From Mesorhizobium sp. M3A.F.Ca.ET.080.04.2.1 (lineage in GTDB: Bacteria; Pseudomonadota; Alphaproteobacteria; Rhizobiales; Rhizobiaceae), in contig NZ_CP034451.1 of the NCBI RefSeq assembly GCF_003952525.1, positions 4,812,501 through 4,876,500 on the forward strand: a stretch of 64,000 nucleotides of DNA. The letters are read 5' to 3'. This document shows, one piece after another, positions 17,691-27,531 of this stretch. The notes under the pieces were generated by a model. The model made no database searches. It saw only the letters and a list, made by a program, of their open reading frames with translations, and was not told where the DNA came from. Positions within the stretch are counted from its first letter, which is position 1, and each line of letters starts with the position of its first letter. The position numbers and the translations under genes are program-made.

Positions 17691-18641
17691 ATGGGCTTTA
17701 GCGGTTTCGACATTGCCATCATTGTTCTTGTATTCCTCGTCATCCTCCTTCTTTTCAAAGGCATCAGGACGGTGCCACAGGGCTATAACTACACAGTGGA
17801 GCGTTTCGGCCGCTACACCAAGACGCTGACGCCCGGCCTGAACATCATCAACCCGATCTTCGAGCGCGTCGGCGCCAAGATGAACATGATGGAGCAGGTG
17901 CTGGATGTCCCCACGCAGGAGATCATCACCCGCGACAACGCCATCGTCGGCGTCGACGGTATCGCCTTTTTCCAGATTCTGAATGCTGCACAGGCGGCCT
18001 ACCAGGTCTCCGGGCTGCAGAACGCCATCCTCAACCTCACCATGACCAACATCCGTACCGTCATGGGCTCGATGGATCTCGACGAATTGCTGTCCAACCG
18101 CGATGCGATCAACGAACGCCTGCTGCGCGTCGTCGACGAGGCCGCGCACCCCTGGGGCATCAAGATCACCCGCGTCGAGATCAAGGACATCAACCCGCCG
18201 GCCAATCTGGTGGATTCGATGAGCCGCCAGATGATAGCGGAGCGCGACAAGCGCGCCCAGATCCTCGCCGCCGAAGGCATGAAACAGTCGCAGATCCTCG
18301 AGGCCGAGGGCCGCAGGGAAGCCGCCTTCCGCGACGCCGAAGCGCGCGAGCGCTCGGCGGAAGCCGAGGCCAAGGCGACCCAGGTCGTGTCGGAAGCCAT
18401 CGCCAAGGGCGACGTGCAGGCGATCAACTACTTCATCGCCCAGAAATACACCGAGGCGCTGGCCAGGATCGGCTCGTCCAGCAACAACAAGATCGTGCTG
18501 ATGCCATTCGAAGCCTCGTCGCTGATCGGGTCGCTCGGCGGCATCGGCGAGATTGCCCGCGAAGTGTTCAAGGCCGATGGCCCTTCCGGCCCGCAACGGC
18601 AGGGCTCGCGCACGCCGGTCGTGCGCCCGTCGGACAGCTGA
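17691..18641 (+). CDS. SPFH/band-7 membrane protein, QmcA/stomatin-like
   Basis: Stomatin-like protein of 316 residues. One N-terminal transmembrane helix (about residues 5-24) is followed by the SPFH domain, with [23 protein letters not shown] and [14 protein letters not shown] long Ala/Glu-rich coiled coil (about 180-240) drives oligomerisation. Such proteins form large ring-like membrane microdomain assemblies and influence proteolysis or membrane order. TGAGGGAGAAACG gives a strong ribosome site for ATG 17691. The next gene encodes an NfeD-like protein, the usual operon partner (ybbK-ybbJ type), 28 bases after the stop. Confidence 0.93.
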   Translation: MGFSGFDIAIIVLVFLVILLLFKGIRTVPQGYNYTVERFGRYTKTLTPGLNIINPIFERVGAKMNMMEQVLDVPTQEIITRDNAIVGVDGIAFFQILNAAQAAYQVSGLQNAILNLTMTNIRTVMGSMDLDELLSNRDAINERLLRVVDEAAHPWGIKITRVEIKDINPPANLVDSMSRQMIAERDKRAQILAAEGMKQSQILEAEGRREAAFRDAEARERSAEAEAKATQVVSEAIAKGDVQAINYFIAQKYTEALARIGSSSNNKIVLMPFEASSLIGSLGGIGEIAREVFKADGPSGPQRQGSRTPVVRPSDS

Positions 18642-18669
18642 GTCACGCCATCTTGGTGGGAGAACGTCA

Positions 18670-19134
18670 ATGATCGAGCGCATCGTCTCGGAACTCGGGC
18701 CGTGGAACTGGATGGTCCTCGGATTCGTGCTGCTGGTGCTGGAAATCGTGGCGCCTGGCGTGTTCATGCTGTGGATCGGCATCGCCGCGCTCATCATCGG
18801 CGCGGCGTCGCTGCTGGTCTGGGAGGCCGCGTTCTGGACCTGGCAGCTCCAGGTCCTCGCCTTTCTCGTGCTGTCGCTGGTCTCAGCCTTCATCGGCAAG
18901 AAGGTGGTGAGTGATCGCAACGCCAATGCGGACCAGCCGCTGCTGAACCGCCGCGGCGCGCAGATGGTCGGCCGCACAGCGACATTGGCGGAGCCGATCA
19001 AGAACGGCCGTGGACGCATCCGCCTCGGCGACACGCTGTGGCGCGTCTCCGGTCCGGACCTGCCTGTCGGCACGCAGGTGCGTGTGACCGGCGCCGCCGA
19101 CACCGATCTGGAACTGACGGTGGAGGCCGTCTAG
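18670..19134 (+). CDS. NfeD-like membrane protein
   Basis: Protein of 154 residues with two or three transmembrane segments: MVLGFVLLVLEIVAPGVFMLW, an Ile/Ala-rich segment, and LAFLVLSLVSAFIG. An OB-fold NfeD domain follows (about residues 85-150), with GRTATLAEPIKNGRGRIRLGD. The short NfeD form partners SPFH proteins, here the gene immediately upstream. ATG 18670 is the start that gives the proper MIERIVSELGPWNW beginning. An open frame extends upstream to 18553 but overlaps the SPFH coding sequence. Confidence 0.92.
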   Translation: MIERIVSELGPWNWMVLGFVLLVLEIVAPGVFMLWIGIAALIIGAASLLVWEAAFWTWQLQVLAFLVLSLVSAFIGKKVVSDRNANADQPLLNRRGAQMVGRTATLAEPIKNGRGRIRLGDTLWRVSGPDLPVGTQVRVTGAADTDLELTVEAV

Positions 19135-19175
19135 AGCGCCCGGAGCGGGATGCTCCAAGCGATCAGTTTAGCCGG

Positions 19176-20198
19176 TCAAGCAGCGCCGATGCGCAACAGA
19201 TCGTGGAAATGAACCACGCCGATTGGCGTATTGTCCTTGGTCACCACGAGCGCGCCGATATTGTGCTCATTGAGCATGGCGATCGCCGTGCCGGCAAGCG
19301 TTTGCGCATCGATCGTCTTGGGCGTGCGCGTCATGACCTCGTCAACGGTGACGTCGGCCAGATTGCGGTGCAGGTTGCGCGCAACATCGCCGTCGGTGAC
19401 GATCCCGACCAGTTTGCCGTCCGTATCGACGATGCAGACGCAACCGACTTTCTTCTGCGACAGCGTCATCACCGCTTCCGGCATCTTGGTGCCGACAAGG
19501 GCTAGCGGAACTTGATCGCCGGTGCGCATGATCTCCGACACCAGGGCCAGATTGGCGCCGAGCTGGCCGCCCGGATGGAAGGTGCGGAAATGGTCGGGCG
19601 TGAAGCCGCGCGCCTCGAGCAGGGCGATCGCCAGCGCGTCGCCCATGACGAGTTGGAGCAGAGCTGATGTCGTCGGCGCCAGCCCGTGCGGGCATGCTTC
19701 AGGGGCCGGCGGCAACAGCAGCACCACGTCGGCGGCGCGCGCCAGGGCCGAACTCTCGCCCGAGGTGATAGCGATCAGCGGAATCGAAAAGCGCCGGGAA
19801 TAGGCGACGATGCCCATCAGCTCCTTGCTTTCGCCCGACCAGGACATGGCGATGATGGCGTCGTCCTTGGCGATCATGCCGAGATCGCCGTGATTGGCCT
19901 CGGCCGGGTGGACGAAAAAGGCAGGCGTGCCGGTCGAGGCGAGGGTGGCCGCGATCTTCGACCCGATGTGGCCACTCTTGCCGACGCCGGTGACGATCAC
20001 CCGGCCTTCGATTCGCGAGATGGTATCGACGGCGGCTGCGAACGGCTCGGCCAGGCCATTGCCGAGCGCCGCGGCAAGCACCGCCACGCCAGCCTGTTCC
20101 GTCGCCACCGTTCTCAGCGCCGATTCAATGGCAGCCTGTCTGTCCGGCTGCTTTCTTTCCGAGGACCCCGCATGCATGGCAGATGCCATTAGCGCCAT
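19176..20198 (-). CDS. kdsD: Arabinose-5-phosphate isomerase (KpsF/GutQ family)
   Basis: Interconverts D-ribulose-5-phosphate and D-arabinose-5-phosphate, feeding KDO synthesis for lipopolysaccharide. The protein has 340 residues. The sugar-isomerase (SIS) domain (about 45-190) has VIVTGVGKSGHIGSKIAATLASTGTPAFF, MSWSGES and FHPGG. A pair of CBS domains (about 210-338) has VGIVTDGDVARNL and PIGVVHFHDLLR. The exact start is uncertain. In-frame Met codons occur at residues 1, 4 and 8, and the first eight residues are poorly conserved in such proteins. It is convergent with the NfeD gene and divergent from the beta-barrel gene. Confidence 0.93.
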   Translation of the reverse strand: MALMASAMHAGSSERKQPDRQAAIESALRTVATEQAGVAVLAAALGNGLAEPFAAAVDTISRIEGRVIVTGVGKSGHIGSKIAATLASTGTPAFFVHPAEANHGDLGMIAKDDAIIAMSWSGESKELMGIVAYSRRFSIPLIAITSGESSALARAADVVLLLPPAPEACPHGLAPTTSALLQLVMGDALAIALLEARGFTPDHFRTFHPGGQLGANLALVSEIMRTGDQVPLALVGTKMPEAVMTLSQKKVGCVCIVDTDGKLVGIVTDGDVARNLHRNLADVTVDEVMTRTPKTIDAQTLAGTAIAMLNEHNIGALVVTKDNTPIGVVHFHDLLRIGAA

Positions 20199-20337
20199 GC
20201 CGCCCGCCTGTCCAACGGAATTGCCGTTTGGCGGCTATTTGAGGTAGCGGAGCCGGCCTGCCTCAACCCTCCGTTAACCATCCGCTTTTACGGTTCGGTA
20301 AGTATGGCGCGCCTGCGCCGCGCGAGCAGTGGTGACG

Positions 20338-22128
20338 ATGTCCGGGCCCCAGCCTGATACGAAGAGAGGTCAAAAGGGCATAGCCGTCGGCACGCTGCTG
20401 GTGGCGGCGAGCATTCTGGCATTGCTGCGCCCGGTGGCACTCCATGCCCAGGAGACCGAGCTGCGCGGCGAGGTCTCCGAATCGGCCATTCTGGCCGACC
20501 AGCAGCGCAAGGCCAGGCAGCTCAGGGCGCAGGGATCGCTGGACCAGGCATCGCCGGCGGTCCAGACTGCTCAGGACGCAACGCCAGCAAATACCTACCA
20601 GCCGGTGAGCCCAGGTGCGGTCGCGGACGAAGACCAGGCTGCGGGTGCCACGGCAAGCATTTTCGACCAGCCGCAGGCCGGTGACGACCCGTTCGCAGCC
20701 AATCAGCCTCCGGCCAAGCCGCGCCGGCCCTCGACCGCAGGCCGGCGCGGGGCCGACGGCGACGCCAAAAACGACACCAAGCCTGCCGGCAAAAAAACCA
20801 ACAACAAGCCCGGCCAGTCCGCCGGCAGCACGGCTAACACCGCCGCCATCGATGAGCGGGCCGATACCGCAACCGCGGGCGATGACGGCACCAACCGCCG
20901 CGCCGTCACGATCGATAGCCTCGACAAGCAGAAGCTCGATCCCGGCGCCGAGCGCACCGGCTCGATCGAAGGCCAGAAGGCGAAACCGCAAGACGATCCA
21001 TTCACCGCGACCGGCATCAAGGTCGGCAGCTTTGTCTTGCGGCCGACGCTCGAACAAGGCGTCACCGCAACGTCCAACGCCAATTCCAGCAGCGGCGGCA
21101 GCCCGGCGGTGCTGTCCGAGACGGCGCTGCGGTTCTCGGCAACGTCCGACTGGCGCGAGAATTCGGCCGTCATCGACGGCTATGGAATCTTCCGCAACAC
21201 GCTGTCGGGCGAGGACATCAACGATGCGCAGGGCCGCATCGAGGGCCAGTTGAACGTCGATCTCGACAACGAACTGCGCGCCATCGCCAGGCTCGGCTAC
21301 GAAGCGGTGCCGGAATCGGCCTCCTCGCCTGATGCCATTGCCGGCGTCACCTCGCAGCCGCTGCGGCAGAGCGTGGACGGCAGCCTCGGCATCGAGAAGG
21401 ATGTCGGCAAGATGCGCTACGCGCTGACCGGCGCCGTCACGCACGACTTTTACGGGGACGCCAAGCTCTCGGATGGCACCATGCTGTCGCAGAAGGATCG
21501 CGATTCCACGCTCTACTCGGCGACCTTGCGCACCGGCTATCAGGTTTCGCCGGCCATCACCCCGTTCGGCGAAGTCGAAGTCGGTCGCCGGATCTACGAT
21601 CAGCGCGTCGATTCCAACGGCTTCGAACGCTCCTCGACACGGTTCGGCGCGCGCGCCGGCCTCGAGCTCGATATGGATGAGAAGCTGTCCGGCGAATTCT
21701 CGGTCGGATGGCTGCGCGAAGGCATCGACGACGACCGACTGCCGGCCAATGTGGGGCCCTATGTCAACGCCGATCTCAAATGGTCGCCCGAACGCGGCAC
21801 CATCATCGGCCTGACCGGAAAGACCACGATCGAGAGCACCACCACGGCCGGCGAGAGCGGCGATGTCCTCTATTCGGGCCGGCTCACCGGTGAGCGGCAG
21901 GTTCGCGCCAACCTGACGGCGAATTCAGCGCTTGGCCTCGACTGGCGCGATTATACCGGCTCCGACGGGCATGACCTGATCCTGGGCGCGGAGGCCGGGC
22001 TGACATGGTGGCTGAACCGCTATGCCGGCCTCACCACGCGGGTCAGGACTGAAAAGCTCACCAGCAACCTGCCGGGCCGCGACTACATCGCCAACAGCGT
22101 CTATCTCGGCCTGAAGGTGCAACGCTGA
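20338..22128 (+). CDS. Outer-membrane beta-barrel protein
   Basis: Exported protein of about 596 residues. It has a short basic N-terminus, a hydrophobic signal segment GTLLVAASILALLRPVALHA, and a Gln/Asp/Pro/Lys-rich disordered region to about residue 220. A C-terminal domain with alternating hydrophobic and polar strands follows, in the style of the beta-barrel family found in rhizobia (BBP2-type), for example VGSFVLRPTLEQGVTATSNAN and AGLTTRVRTEKL. It ends with VYLGLKVQR, lacking the classical terminal Phe. GTG codons at 20329 and 20332 are alternative starts. The function is unknown. A role in envelope polysaccharide export or adhesion cannot be told from sequence. Confidence 0.78.
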   Translation: MSGPQPDTKRGQKGIAVGTLLVAASILALLRPVALHAQETELRGEVSESAILADQQRKARQLRAQGSLDQASPAVQTAQDATPANTYQPVSPGAVADEDQAAGATASIFDQPQAGDDPFAANQPPAKPRRPSTAGRRGADGDAKNDTKPAGKKTNNKPGQSAGSTANTAAIDERADTATAGDDGTNRRAVTIDSLDKQKLDPGAERTGSIEGQKAKPQDDPFTATGIKVGSFVLRPTLEQGVTATSNANSSSGGSPAVLSETALRFSATSDWRENSAVIDGYGIFRNTLSGEDINDAQGRIEGQLNVDLDNELRAIARLGYEAVPESASSPDAIAGVTSQPLRQSVDGSLGIEKDVGKMRYALTGAVTHDFYGDAKLSDGTMLSQKDRDSTLYSATLRTGYQVSPAITPFGEVEVGRRIYDQRVDSNGFERSSTRFGARAGLELDMDEKLSGEFSVGWLREGIDDDRLPANVGPYVNADLKWSPERGTIIGLTGKTTIESTTTAGESGDVLYSGRLTGERQVRANLTANSALGLDWRDYTGSDGHDLILGAEAGLTWWLNRYAGLTTRVRTEKLTSNLPGRDYIANSVYLGLKVQR

Positions 22129-22168
22129 CGGTGCCACCGAAGCGGGGTCCGGGCAACACCCGATCAGG

Positions 22169-23071
22169 CTAGGACGCGGCGCGCCGCTCCGCCGGACGCA
22201 CCTCGTCGAGCAGGGTGCGAATGACACCGGCCATGCTCTCGTTCATGTCGCTGCGCCAGAGCGCGAAGGCGACATTGGCCTCGACGAAGCCCTCAGGCGA
22301 GCCGCAGTCGAAGGTCCGCCCCTTATAGTGATAGCCGTAGAAGGGCTGCTGCTTCTCGAGCTTCAGCATCGCATCCGTCAGCTGAATCTCGTTGCCCGCG
22401 CCGCGCTCCTGGCCTTCGAGAATGCCGAAAATCTCAGGCTGCAGGATGTAGCGCCCGTTGATGAAGAGATTGGACGGCGCCGTGCCCTGCTTCGGCTTCT
22501 CCACCATCCCGGTGATGCGAAAGCCGTGATGGGTGTCCTCGCCGCGGCCGACAATGCCGTATTTATGCGCCTCGGCCGGGTCGCATTCCTGGACGGCGAT
22601 GATGTTGTTGCCGGTCTCGGCGTAGAGCTCGACCATGTCCTTCATGCAGCTCTTCTCCGATTGCATGATCATGTCGGGCAGGAGCAGCGCGAAGGGCTCG
22701 TCGCCGACAAGCTCGCGCGCGCACCACACGGCATGGCCAAGCCCCATCGGCACCTGCTGGCGCGTGAAGCTGGTCTGCCCAGGGGCCGGCTGCAGCCGTT
22801 GCAGGCGAGTCAACTGGTCGTCCTTGCCCCGCTGGGCCAGCGTGTCATAGAGCTCGAACTGGACGTCGAAATGGTCTTCGATGACCGCCTTGTTGCGGCC
22901 GGTCACGAAAATGAAATGTTCGATACCGGCATCGCGCGCCTCATCCACCACATATTGGATGACGGGCCGGTCGACGACAGTCAGCATTTCCTTCGGAATG
23001 GCTTTCGTGGCCGGTAGAAACCGTGTGCCGAGGCCGGCGACTGGGAATACTGCCTTGCGAACTCGTTTCAT
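22169..23071 (-). CDS. galU: UTP-glucose-1-phosphate uridylyltransferase
   Basis: Makes UDP-glucose from UTP and glucose-1-phosphate, a precursor of exopolysaccharide, cyclic glucan and LPS. The protein has 300 residues, typical size. The nucleotidyltransferase signature [24 protein letters not shown] is at the N-terminus, followed by [33 protein letters not shown], and [14 protein letters not shown]. The start [15 protein letters not shown] is unambiguous. It is convergent with the beta-barrel gene and divergent from the lytic transglycosylase. Confidence 0.96.
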   Translation of the reverse strand: MKRVRKAVFPVAGLGTRFLPATKAIPKEMLTVVDRPVIQYVVDEARDAGIEHFIFVTGRNKAVIEDHFDVQFELYDTLAQRGKDDQLTRLQRLQPAPGQTSFTRQQVPMGLGHAVWCARELVGDEPFALLLPDMIMQSEKSCMKDMVELYAETGNNIIAVQECDPAEAHKYGIVGRGEDTHHGFRITGMVEKPKQGTAPSNLFINGRYILQPEIFGILEGQERGAGNEIQLTDAMLKLEKQQPFYGYHYKGRTFDCGSPEGFVEANVAFALWRSDMNESMAGVIRTLLDEVRPAERRAAS

Positions 23072-23283
23072 GATGCCAATTATCCGCTTGAGGGGTCTGC
23101 TGCCAAACTCGCTTCCGGCACATCTTCACGCCGAAATCATGGACTAACAAACAACTATTGAAAAATTTGACTGGGCCTGAAAGCGTCGGGACCTCTTTTC
23201 GTTCCCGGCGGCACCTATGGTAAACTAAATACTAACCGGCTTCGGCGTTCAATGATCTTCCTGATTTGACGAAGGAGGAAAAG

Positions 23284-24504
23284 ATGTCCGTTCGCAACAC
23301 TGCAAGGCGCCTGACGGCACTGGTGACCGCCGCCAGCCTCTCGCTCGCCTTGCTGGTGCCCGCAGGACCCGCTTTCGCTGATGCGGGGTTCCGCCAATGG
23401 GTCGCCGGCTTCCGGGCCACGGCGGTGGCCGGCGGCGTTTCGGGCACTGTTTATGACCAAGCCATGCGGGGCATCGAGCCCGATCCGGTGGTGCTGGAAA
23501 AGGCCCGCACGCAGCCGGAATTCACCGCTCCCGCCTGGGACTATTTCGACAATCGCGTGCACGACCAGTCGGTGGCCAACGGACGGGCGATGGCGCGCAA
23601 ATGGAAGCCGTGGCTGGATCGAATCGAGGCCCGGTTCGGCGTCGACCGCAACATCCTTCTCGCCATCTGGTCGATGGAATCGAACTATGGCGAGATTCTC
23701 AAGCGCGACGACATCATGCGCAATGTCATCCGCTCGCTGGCGACGCTTGCCTATGGCGACCCGAAGCGGTCGAAATATGCCCGCACCCAACTGATCGCCG
23801 CGCTCAAGATCCTGCAGACCGGCGACATCGACGAGAGCCACCTGATGGGCTCGTGGGCCGGCGCCATGGGGCAGACCCAGTTCATCCCGACCAGCTACCA
23901 GCGCTATGCGGTCGACATGGACGGCAACGGCCGCCGCGACATCTGGAATTCCATCCCCGATGCGCTGGCGACCTCCGCCAACCTTTTGAAGAAGAATGGC
24001 TGGCAGGCCGGCAAGACCTGGGGTTACGAGGTCACCCTGCCGCCGGGCAAGTTGCCCGCCGGGGCGAAGACGCTGGCGCAATGGCAGGCGCTCGGCGTCG
24101 TCCGGGCCAGCGGCAAACCGTTCAGGAACCTGAGCGACAAGGCGACATTGAAGGTGCCGGACGGCAGGGGCGGCCCGGCCTTCCTGATGGTCAGGAATTT
24201 CTCGGTCATCAAGGCCTACAACAACGCCGACAAATATGCTTTGGCCGTCGGCCTGCTGGCCGACGAGATCGCCGGCGGCAACGGCCTGGTGCAGGACTGG
24301 CAGCGGCCCTTCACCAAGCTGACGTTCGAGCAGCGGCAGGAGTTGCAGAAGCGGCTCTCTGAGCACGGCTATTACGAAGGCAAGTTCGACGGCAAGATCG
24401 GCGAAGGATCGAAGGCCGCCATCATGGCCTACCAGGCAAAGGTTGGCTTGACCCAGGATGGCTATCCGAGCCTGGAAGTGCTGAAATGGCTCCGCAAGCA
24501 GTAG
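23284..24504 (+). CDS. Lytic murein transglycosylase (MltB family) with PG-binding domain
   Basis: Periplasmic enzyme that cleaves the glycan strands of peptidoglycan with formation of 1,6-anhydromuramic acid. The protein has 406 residues, with a signal peptide of about 33 residues ending AGPAFADAG. The MltB catalytic domain (about 35-330) has the catalytic Glu in LLAIWSMESNYGEIL, then GSWAGAMGQTQFIPTSYQRYAVDMDGNGRRD. A C-terminal peptidoglycan-binding repeat (about 345-404) reads LQKRLSEHGYYEGKFDGKIGEGSKAAIMAYQ. GAAGGAGGAAAAG immediately before ATG 23284 is a strong ribosome site and fixes this start over an ATG 18 bases earlier. Confidence 0.94.
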   Translation: MSVRNTARRLTALVTAASLSLALLVPAGPAFADAGFRQWVAGFRATAVAGGVSGTVYDQAMRGIEPDPVVLEKARTQPEFTAPAWDYFDNRVHDQSVANGRAMARKWKPWLDRIEARFGVDRNILLAIWSMESNYGEILKRDDIMRNVIRSLATLAYGDPKRSKYARTQLIAALKILQTGDIDESHLMGSWAGAMGQTQFIPTSYQRYAVDMDGNGRRDIWNSIPDALATSANLLKKNGWQAGKTWGYEVTLPPGKLPAGAKTLAQWQALGVVRASGKPFRNLSDKATLKVPDGRGGPAFLMVRNFSVIKAYNNADKYALAVGLLADEIAGGNGLVQDWQRPFTKLTFEQRQELQKRLSEHGYYEGKFDGKIGEGSKAAIMAYQAKVGLTQDGYPSLEVLKWLRKQ

Positions 24505-24592
24505 GGCCGACCATGGCGCGAGGTATCCTTTTCAAGACGGCCAGGATGCGGTAGCGCTTCGGCTCGCGCATGACTGACCGCGTCACCCGGTC

Positions 24593-25828
24593 ATGCGGCA
24601 AGGGATGGAGAAACGATTGGTTCCGGTTGCGCGTATCTGGTCGATCGTTTGCCGCCTGCCGATCCTCGTTGTGGCCGTCGCCGTGCTTGCCGTCGCCGGC
24701 GCCAGTGCTTTCCACACGCCTGCCTTCGCGCAGGAGCAAAGCCGCGGCTGGTCGCTGCGCGACCTTCTGTTTCCGCGCCGCAGCGAGCGGATCGAGCCGC
24801 TGCCTGAGTTCGAGAGGCCAAGGCAAAAGCCGAAGCTGAGGAAATCCAAGCCGCGCCCGCCGCCCGAACCGGAGATCCCGGTCGTCGAAAAGGCGCCTGA
24901 TGCGCGCGTGGTGCTGGTGGTCGGCGATTTCATGGCGAGCGGGCTGGCTGAAGGCCTCGACACCGCCTTCGCCGACAACGCAGCCGTCAGGGTGGTGTCG
25001 CGCAGCAATGGCTCTTCCGGCTTCGTGCGCGACGATTTCTACAACTGGCCGGTCGAGATCAAGTCGCTGATCGAGACGGAGAAACCATCCGTTGTGATCG
25101 TCATGCTTGGCTCCAACGACCGCCAGCAGATGCGGGTCGGCGACGTGCGCGAGCAGCCGCGTTCGGAGAACTGGACCAAGGAATATGAGCGTCGCACCGA
25201 TGCCATGGGCAAGGCCATACAGGACGCCAAGGTGCCGTTCCTGTGGGTCGGCATGCCGGCGTTTCGAGTGGCGAAGATGTCCTCGGATATGCTGGCCTTC
25301 AATGACATCTATCACTCGGCCGCCGAGAATCATGGCGGCGAGTTCGTCGATGTCTGGGACGGCTTCGTCGACGAGAACGGCGCCTTCGTCACCTCGGGTC
25401 CGGACGTCAACGGCCAGGCGGTGCGCCTGCGCTCCGACGACGGCATCAACGTGAGCAAGGCCGGCAAGCGCAAGCTCGCCTTCTATACGGAAAAGCCGCT
25501 GGCCAAGATACTCGGACTGGCTGCGCCTGGAAGCGTCACGACGGTCTCCGCACCGGCCGGAGCTCCCGTGGAGGAGTCGAAGCCGGCCTCGGCACCCGTC
25601 ATCGTCGACCGCACGCCGCCGATGCTGCTCAGCGATCCCGCCCTCGATGGCGGCTCCGAACTTCTGGGTGCTGCACCGCCCGCCAAGCCCGACCCGAACC
25701 TGCCGGGTGAAAAGCTGACGGTCGAGGGCAAGGCGCCGGCTGCCTCGCCAGGCCGTGCCGATGATTTCTCCTGGCCGCCGAAGACACCGACCGCTTCGTC
25801 GGACACGACGACGGCGATCAATCGCTAA
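24593..25828 (+). CDS. SGNH-hydrolase-like DUF459 protein
   Basis: Exported or membrane-anchored protein of 411 residues. The N-terminal hydrophobic segment LPILVVAVAVLAVAGASAF is followed by AFAQEQ, a Pro/Arg/Lys-rich stretch, and the DUF459 domain. That domain has block I VVLVVGDFMASGLAEGL, VIVMLGSNDRQQM and PFLWVGMPAFR, the layout of SGNH/GDSL hydrolases. In block I the usual GDS reads GDF, so the nucleophilic Ser is absent at that position. DUF459 proteins may bind or modify peptidoglycan or polysaccharide O-acetyl groups, but this is unproven. The C-terminal 100 residues are Pro/Ala-rich. ATG 24605 is an alternative start. It lies 88 bases after the lytic transglycosylase gene. Confidence 0.82.
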   Translation: MRQGMEKRLVPVARIWSIVCRLPILVVAVAVLAVAGASAFHTPAFAQEQSRGWSLRDLLFPRRSERIEPLPEFERPRQKPKLRKSKPRPPPEPEIPVVEKAPDARVVLVVGDFMASGLAEGLDTAFADNAAVRVVSRSNGSSGFVRDDFYNWPVEIKSLIETEKPSVVIVMLGSNDRQQMRVGDVREQPRSENWTKEYERRTDAMGKAIQDAKVPFLWVGMPAFRVAKMSSDMLAFNDIYHSAAENHGGEFVDVWDGFVDENGAFVTSGPDVNGQAVRLRSDDGINVSKAGKRKLAFYTEKPLAKILGLAAPGSVTTVSAPAGAPVEESKPASAPVIVDRTPPMLLSDPALDGGSELLGAAPPAKPDPNLPGEKLTVEGKAPAASPGRADDFSWPPKTPTASSDTTTAINR

Positions 25829-25836
25829 AACGCTTA

Positions 25837-25937
25837 GCGCTGAAACGGATCCGGGCGACGGCTTTCCGCCCGGAATTGCGACAAGAACAAATAGATGGGA
25901 GCGGTTGGCCGTTTCCCTGAAAAGGTGAACCGCTCTA
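25837..25937. repeat. Repeat relic plus palindrome at the gltD stop codon
   Basis: GCGCTGAAACGGATCCGGGCGACG (25837-25860, read here as two short blocks) matches the first module of the palindromic repeat family. A separate palindrome follows, with arms GAGCGGTT (25901-25908) and AACCGCTC (25928-25935) and an inner TTTCC/AAAGG pair. Its right arm touches the gltD stop codon. On the minus strand this hairpin could stabilise or end the gltBD transcript. Confidence 0.6.
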
Positions 25938-27389
25938 ACGCGGCAGGACGCTCGATCCCATCAGCGCTTCGTCGATGGAGCGCGCCGCCTGGCGGCCCTC
26001 GCGGATCGCCCACACCACCAGCGACTGGCCGCGGCGAACGTCACCCGCCACATAGAGCTTGTCGACGCTGGTCTTGTAGTCGCGGTCGTTGGCCTCGACA
26101 TTCCTGGAGCGGCGGCTGTCGGTGACGACCTTTATCTCGCCTTCGAGTTCCTTCATCACGCTGTCGGACGCCGGACCGGCAAAGCCGATGGCGATGAAGG
26201 CGAGATCGGCGCGGATGACGAATTCGGTGCCGGCGATCGGCTTGCGCTTCTCGTCGACCTCGCAGCAGCGGACGCCGGTGAGCTGGCCGTCCTCGCCGAT
26301 GAATTCGAGCGTCGCCACCTGGAATTCGCGCTCGGCGCCCTCGGCCTGCGAGGAAGACGTGCGCATCTTCGTCGCCCAGTACGGCCACACCGCGAGCTTG
26401 TCTTCCTTCTCGGGCGGCTGCGGACGGATGTCGAGCTGGGTGACGCGCACAGCACCTTGCCGGAACGCGGTGCCGATGCAGTCGGACGCGGTGTCGCCGC
26501 CGCCGACCACGACGACATGCTGGCCGCTGGCGAGGATCGGATGCGAGGGCCATGCCACCGACTGGATCGGCTCGCCGCCGACGCGGCGGTTCTGCTGCAC
26601 CAGATAGGGCATCGCGTCATAGACGCCGCCGAGATCGTCGCCCGGAATATTGGCCGGACGCGGCGTTTCCGAGCCGCCGCAATAAAGCACCGCATCGTAA
26701 TCGGCGAGCAGTTCCGAAACCTTCTTGTCGACGCCGACATTGATGCCGCAATGGAAGGTCACACCCTCGCCCTGCATCTGTTCGATGCGGCGATCGATAT
26801 AGTGTTTCTCGATCTTGAAGTCGGGAATGCCGTAGCGCATCAGCCCGCCAGGCCGGCTCTCGCGTTCATAGACATGCACGTCGTGGCCGGCGCGTCCGAG
26901 CTGCTGCGCCGCCGCCATGCCGGCCGGACCGGAGCCGATGACAGCGACGCGCCTGCCGGTCTTCCTCTCCGGCGGATAGGGGCGGATATGGCCGGTGTCG
27001 TAGGCCTTGTCGGCGATCGCCTGCTCGACCGTCTTGATGGCGACCGGGATGTCCTCGAGGTTCAGCGTGCAGGCTTCCTCGCACGGTGCGGGACAGATGC
27101 GGCCGGTGAACTCCGGAAAATTGTTGGTCGAGTGCAAGTTGCGGATCGCGGCATCCCAGTCGCCATTGTAGACGAGGTCGTTCCAGTCGGGGATCTGGTT
27201 GTGGACCGGACAGCCGGTCGGCCCATGGCAAAACGGAATACCGCAGTCCATGCAGCGCGCGGCCTGTTTCTCGACTTCCTTGTCCGACATCGGCAGCGTG
27301 AATTCGCGGAAATGCCGGATGCGGTCGGAAGCTGGCTGGTACTTGTGCACCTGCCGGTCGATCTCGAGAAATCCAGTTACCTTGCCCAT
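25935..27389 (-). CDS. gltD: Glutamate synthase (NADPH) small subunit
   Basis: Passes electrons from NADPH through FAD and Fe-S clusters to the GltB subunit, completing GOGAT. The protein has 484 residues. The N-terminal cysteine-rich region has CMDCGIPFCHGPTGCP and CPAPCEEAC for two 4Fe-4S clusters. The FAD motif is VIGSGPAGMAAAQQLGRAGHDVHVYE, and the NADPH motif is VVVVGGGDTASDCIGTAF. The C-terminal KLYVAGDVRRGQSLVVWAI binds FAD. I chose Met at 27389 (MGKVTGFLEIDR), the family start. The open frame reaches back to 27461 without support. It lies 142 bases downstream of gltB on the same strand. Confidence 0.96.
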   Translation of the reverse strand: MGKVTGFLEIDRQVHKYQPASDRIRHFREFTLPMSDKEVEKQAARCMDCGIPFCHGPTGCPVHNQIPDWNDLVYNGDWDAAIRNLHSTNNFPEFTGRICPAPCEEACTLNLEDIPVAIKTVEQAIADKAYDTGHIRPYPPERKTGRRVAVIGSGPAGMAAAQQLGRAGHDVHVYERESRPGGLMRYGIPDFKIEKHYIDRRIEQMQGEGVTFHCGINVGVDKKVSELLADYDAVLYCGGSETPRPANIPGDDLGGVYDAMPYLVQQNRRVGGEPIQSVAWPSHPILASGQHVVVVGGGDTASDCIGTAFRQGAVRVTQLDIRPQPPEKEDKLAVWPYWATKMRTSSSQAEGAEREFQVATLEFIGEDGQLTGVRCCEVDEKRKPIAGTEFVIRADLAFIAIGFAGPASDSVMKELEGEIKVVTDSRRSRNVEANDRDYKTSVDKLYVAGDVRRGQSLVVWAIREGRQAARSIDEALMGSSVLPR

Positions 27390-27531
27390 AGTCCAGTCCC
27401 TGCTGTTCCGAAGGCACGCTTTTGTCGCGCACCCGTTAACCCCATAAGGCTGCCGTGGCAACCGCAGTCCGGGGCCAGGATTGTTGGTGAGGATGGCGGC
27501 CGGAGATTCATCTCCCCGGCCTGGCCGATGC

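Noticed and set aside
19142..19156. GGAGC-GGGAT-GCTCC hairpin between nfeD and kdsD
   Set aside because: Five-bp stem without T run. It could be chance.
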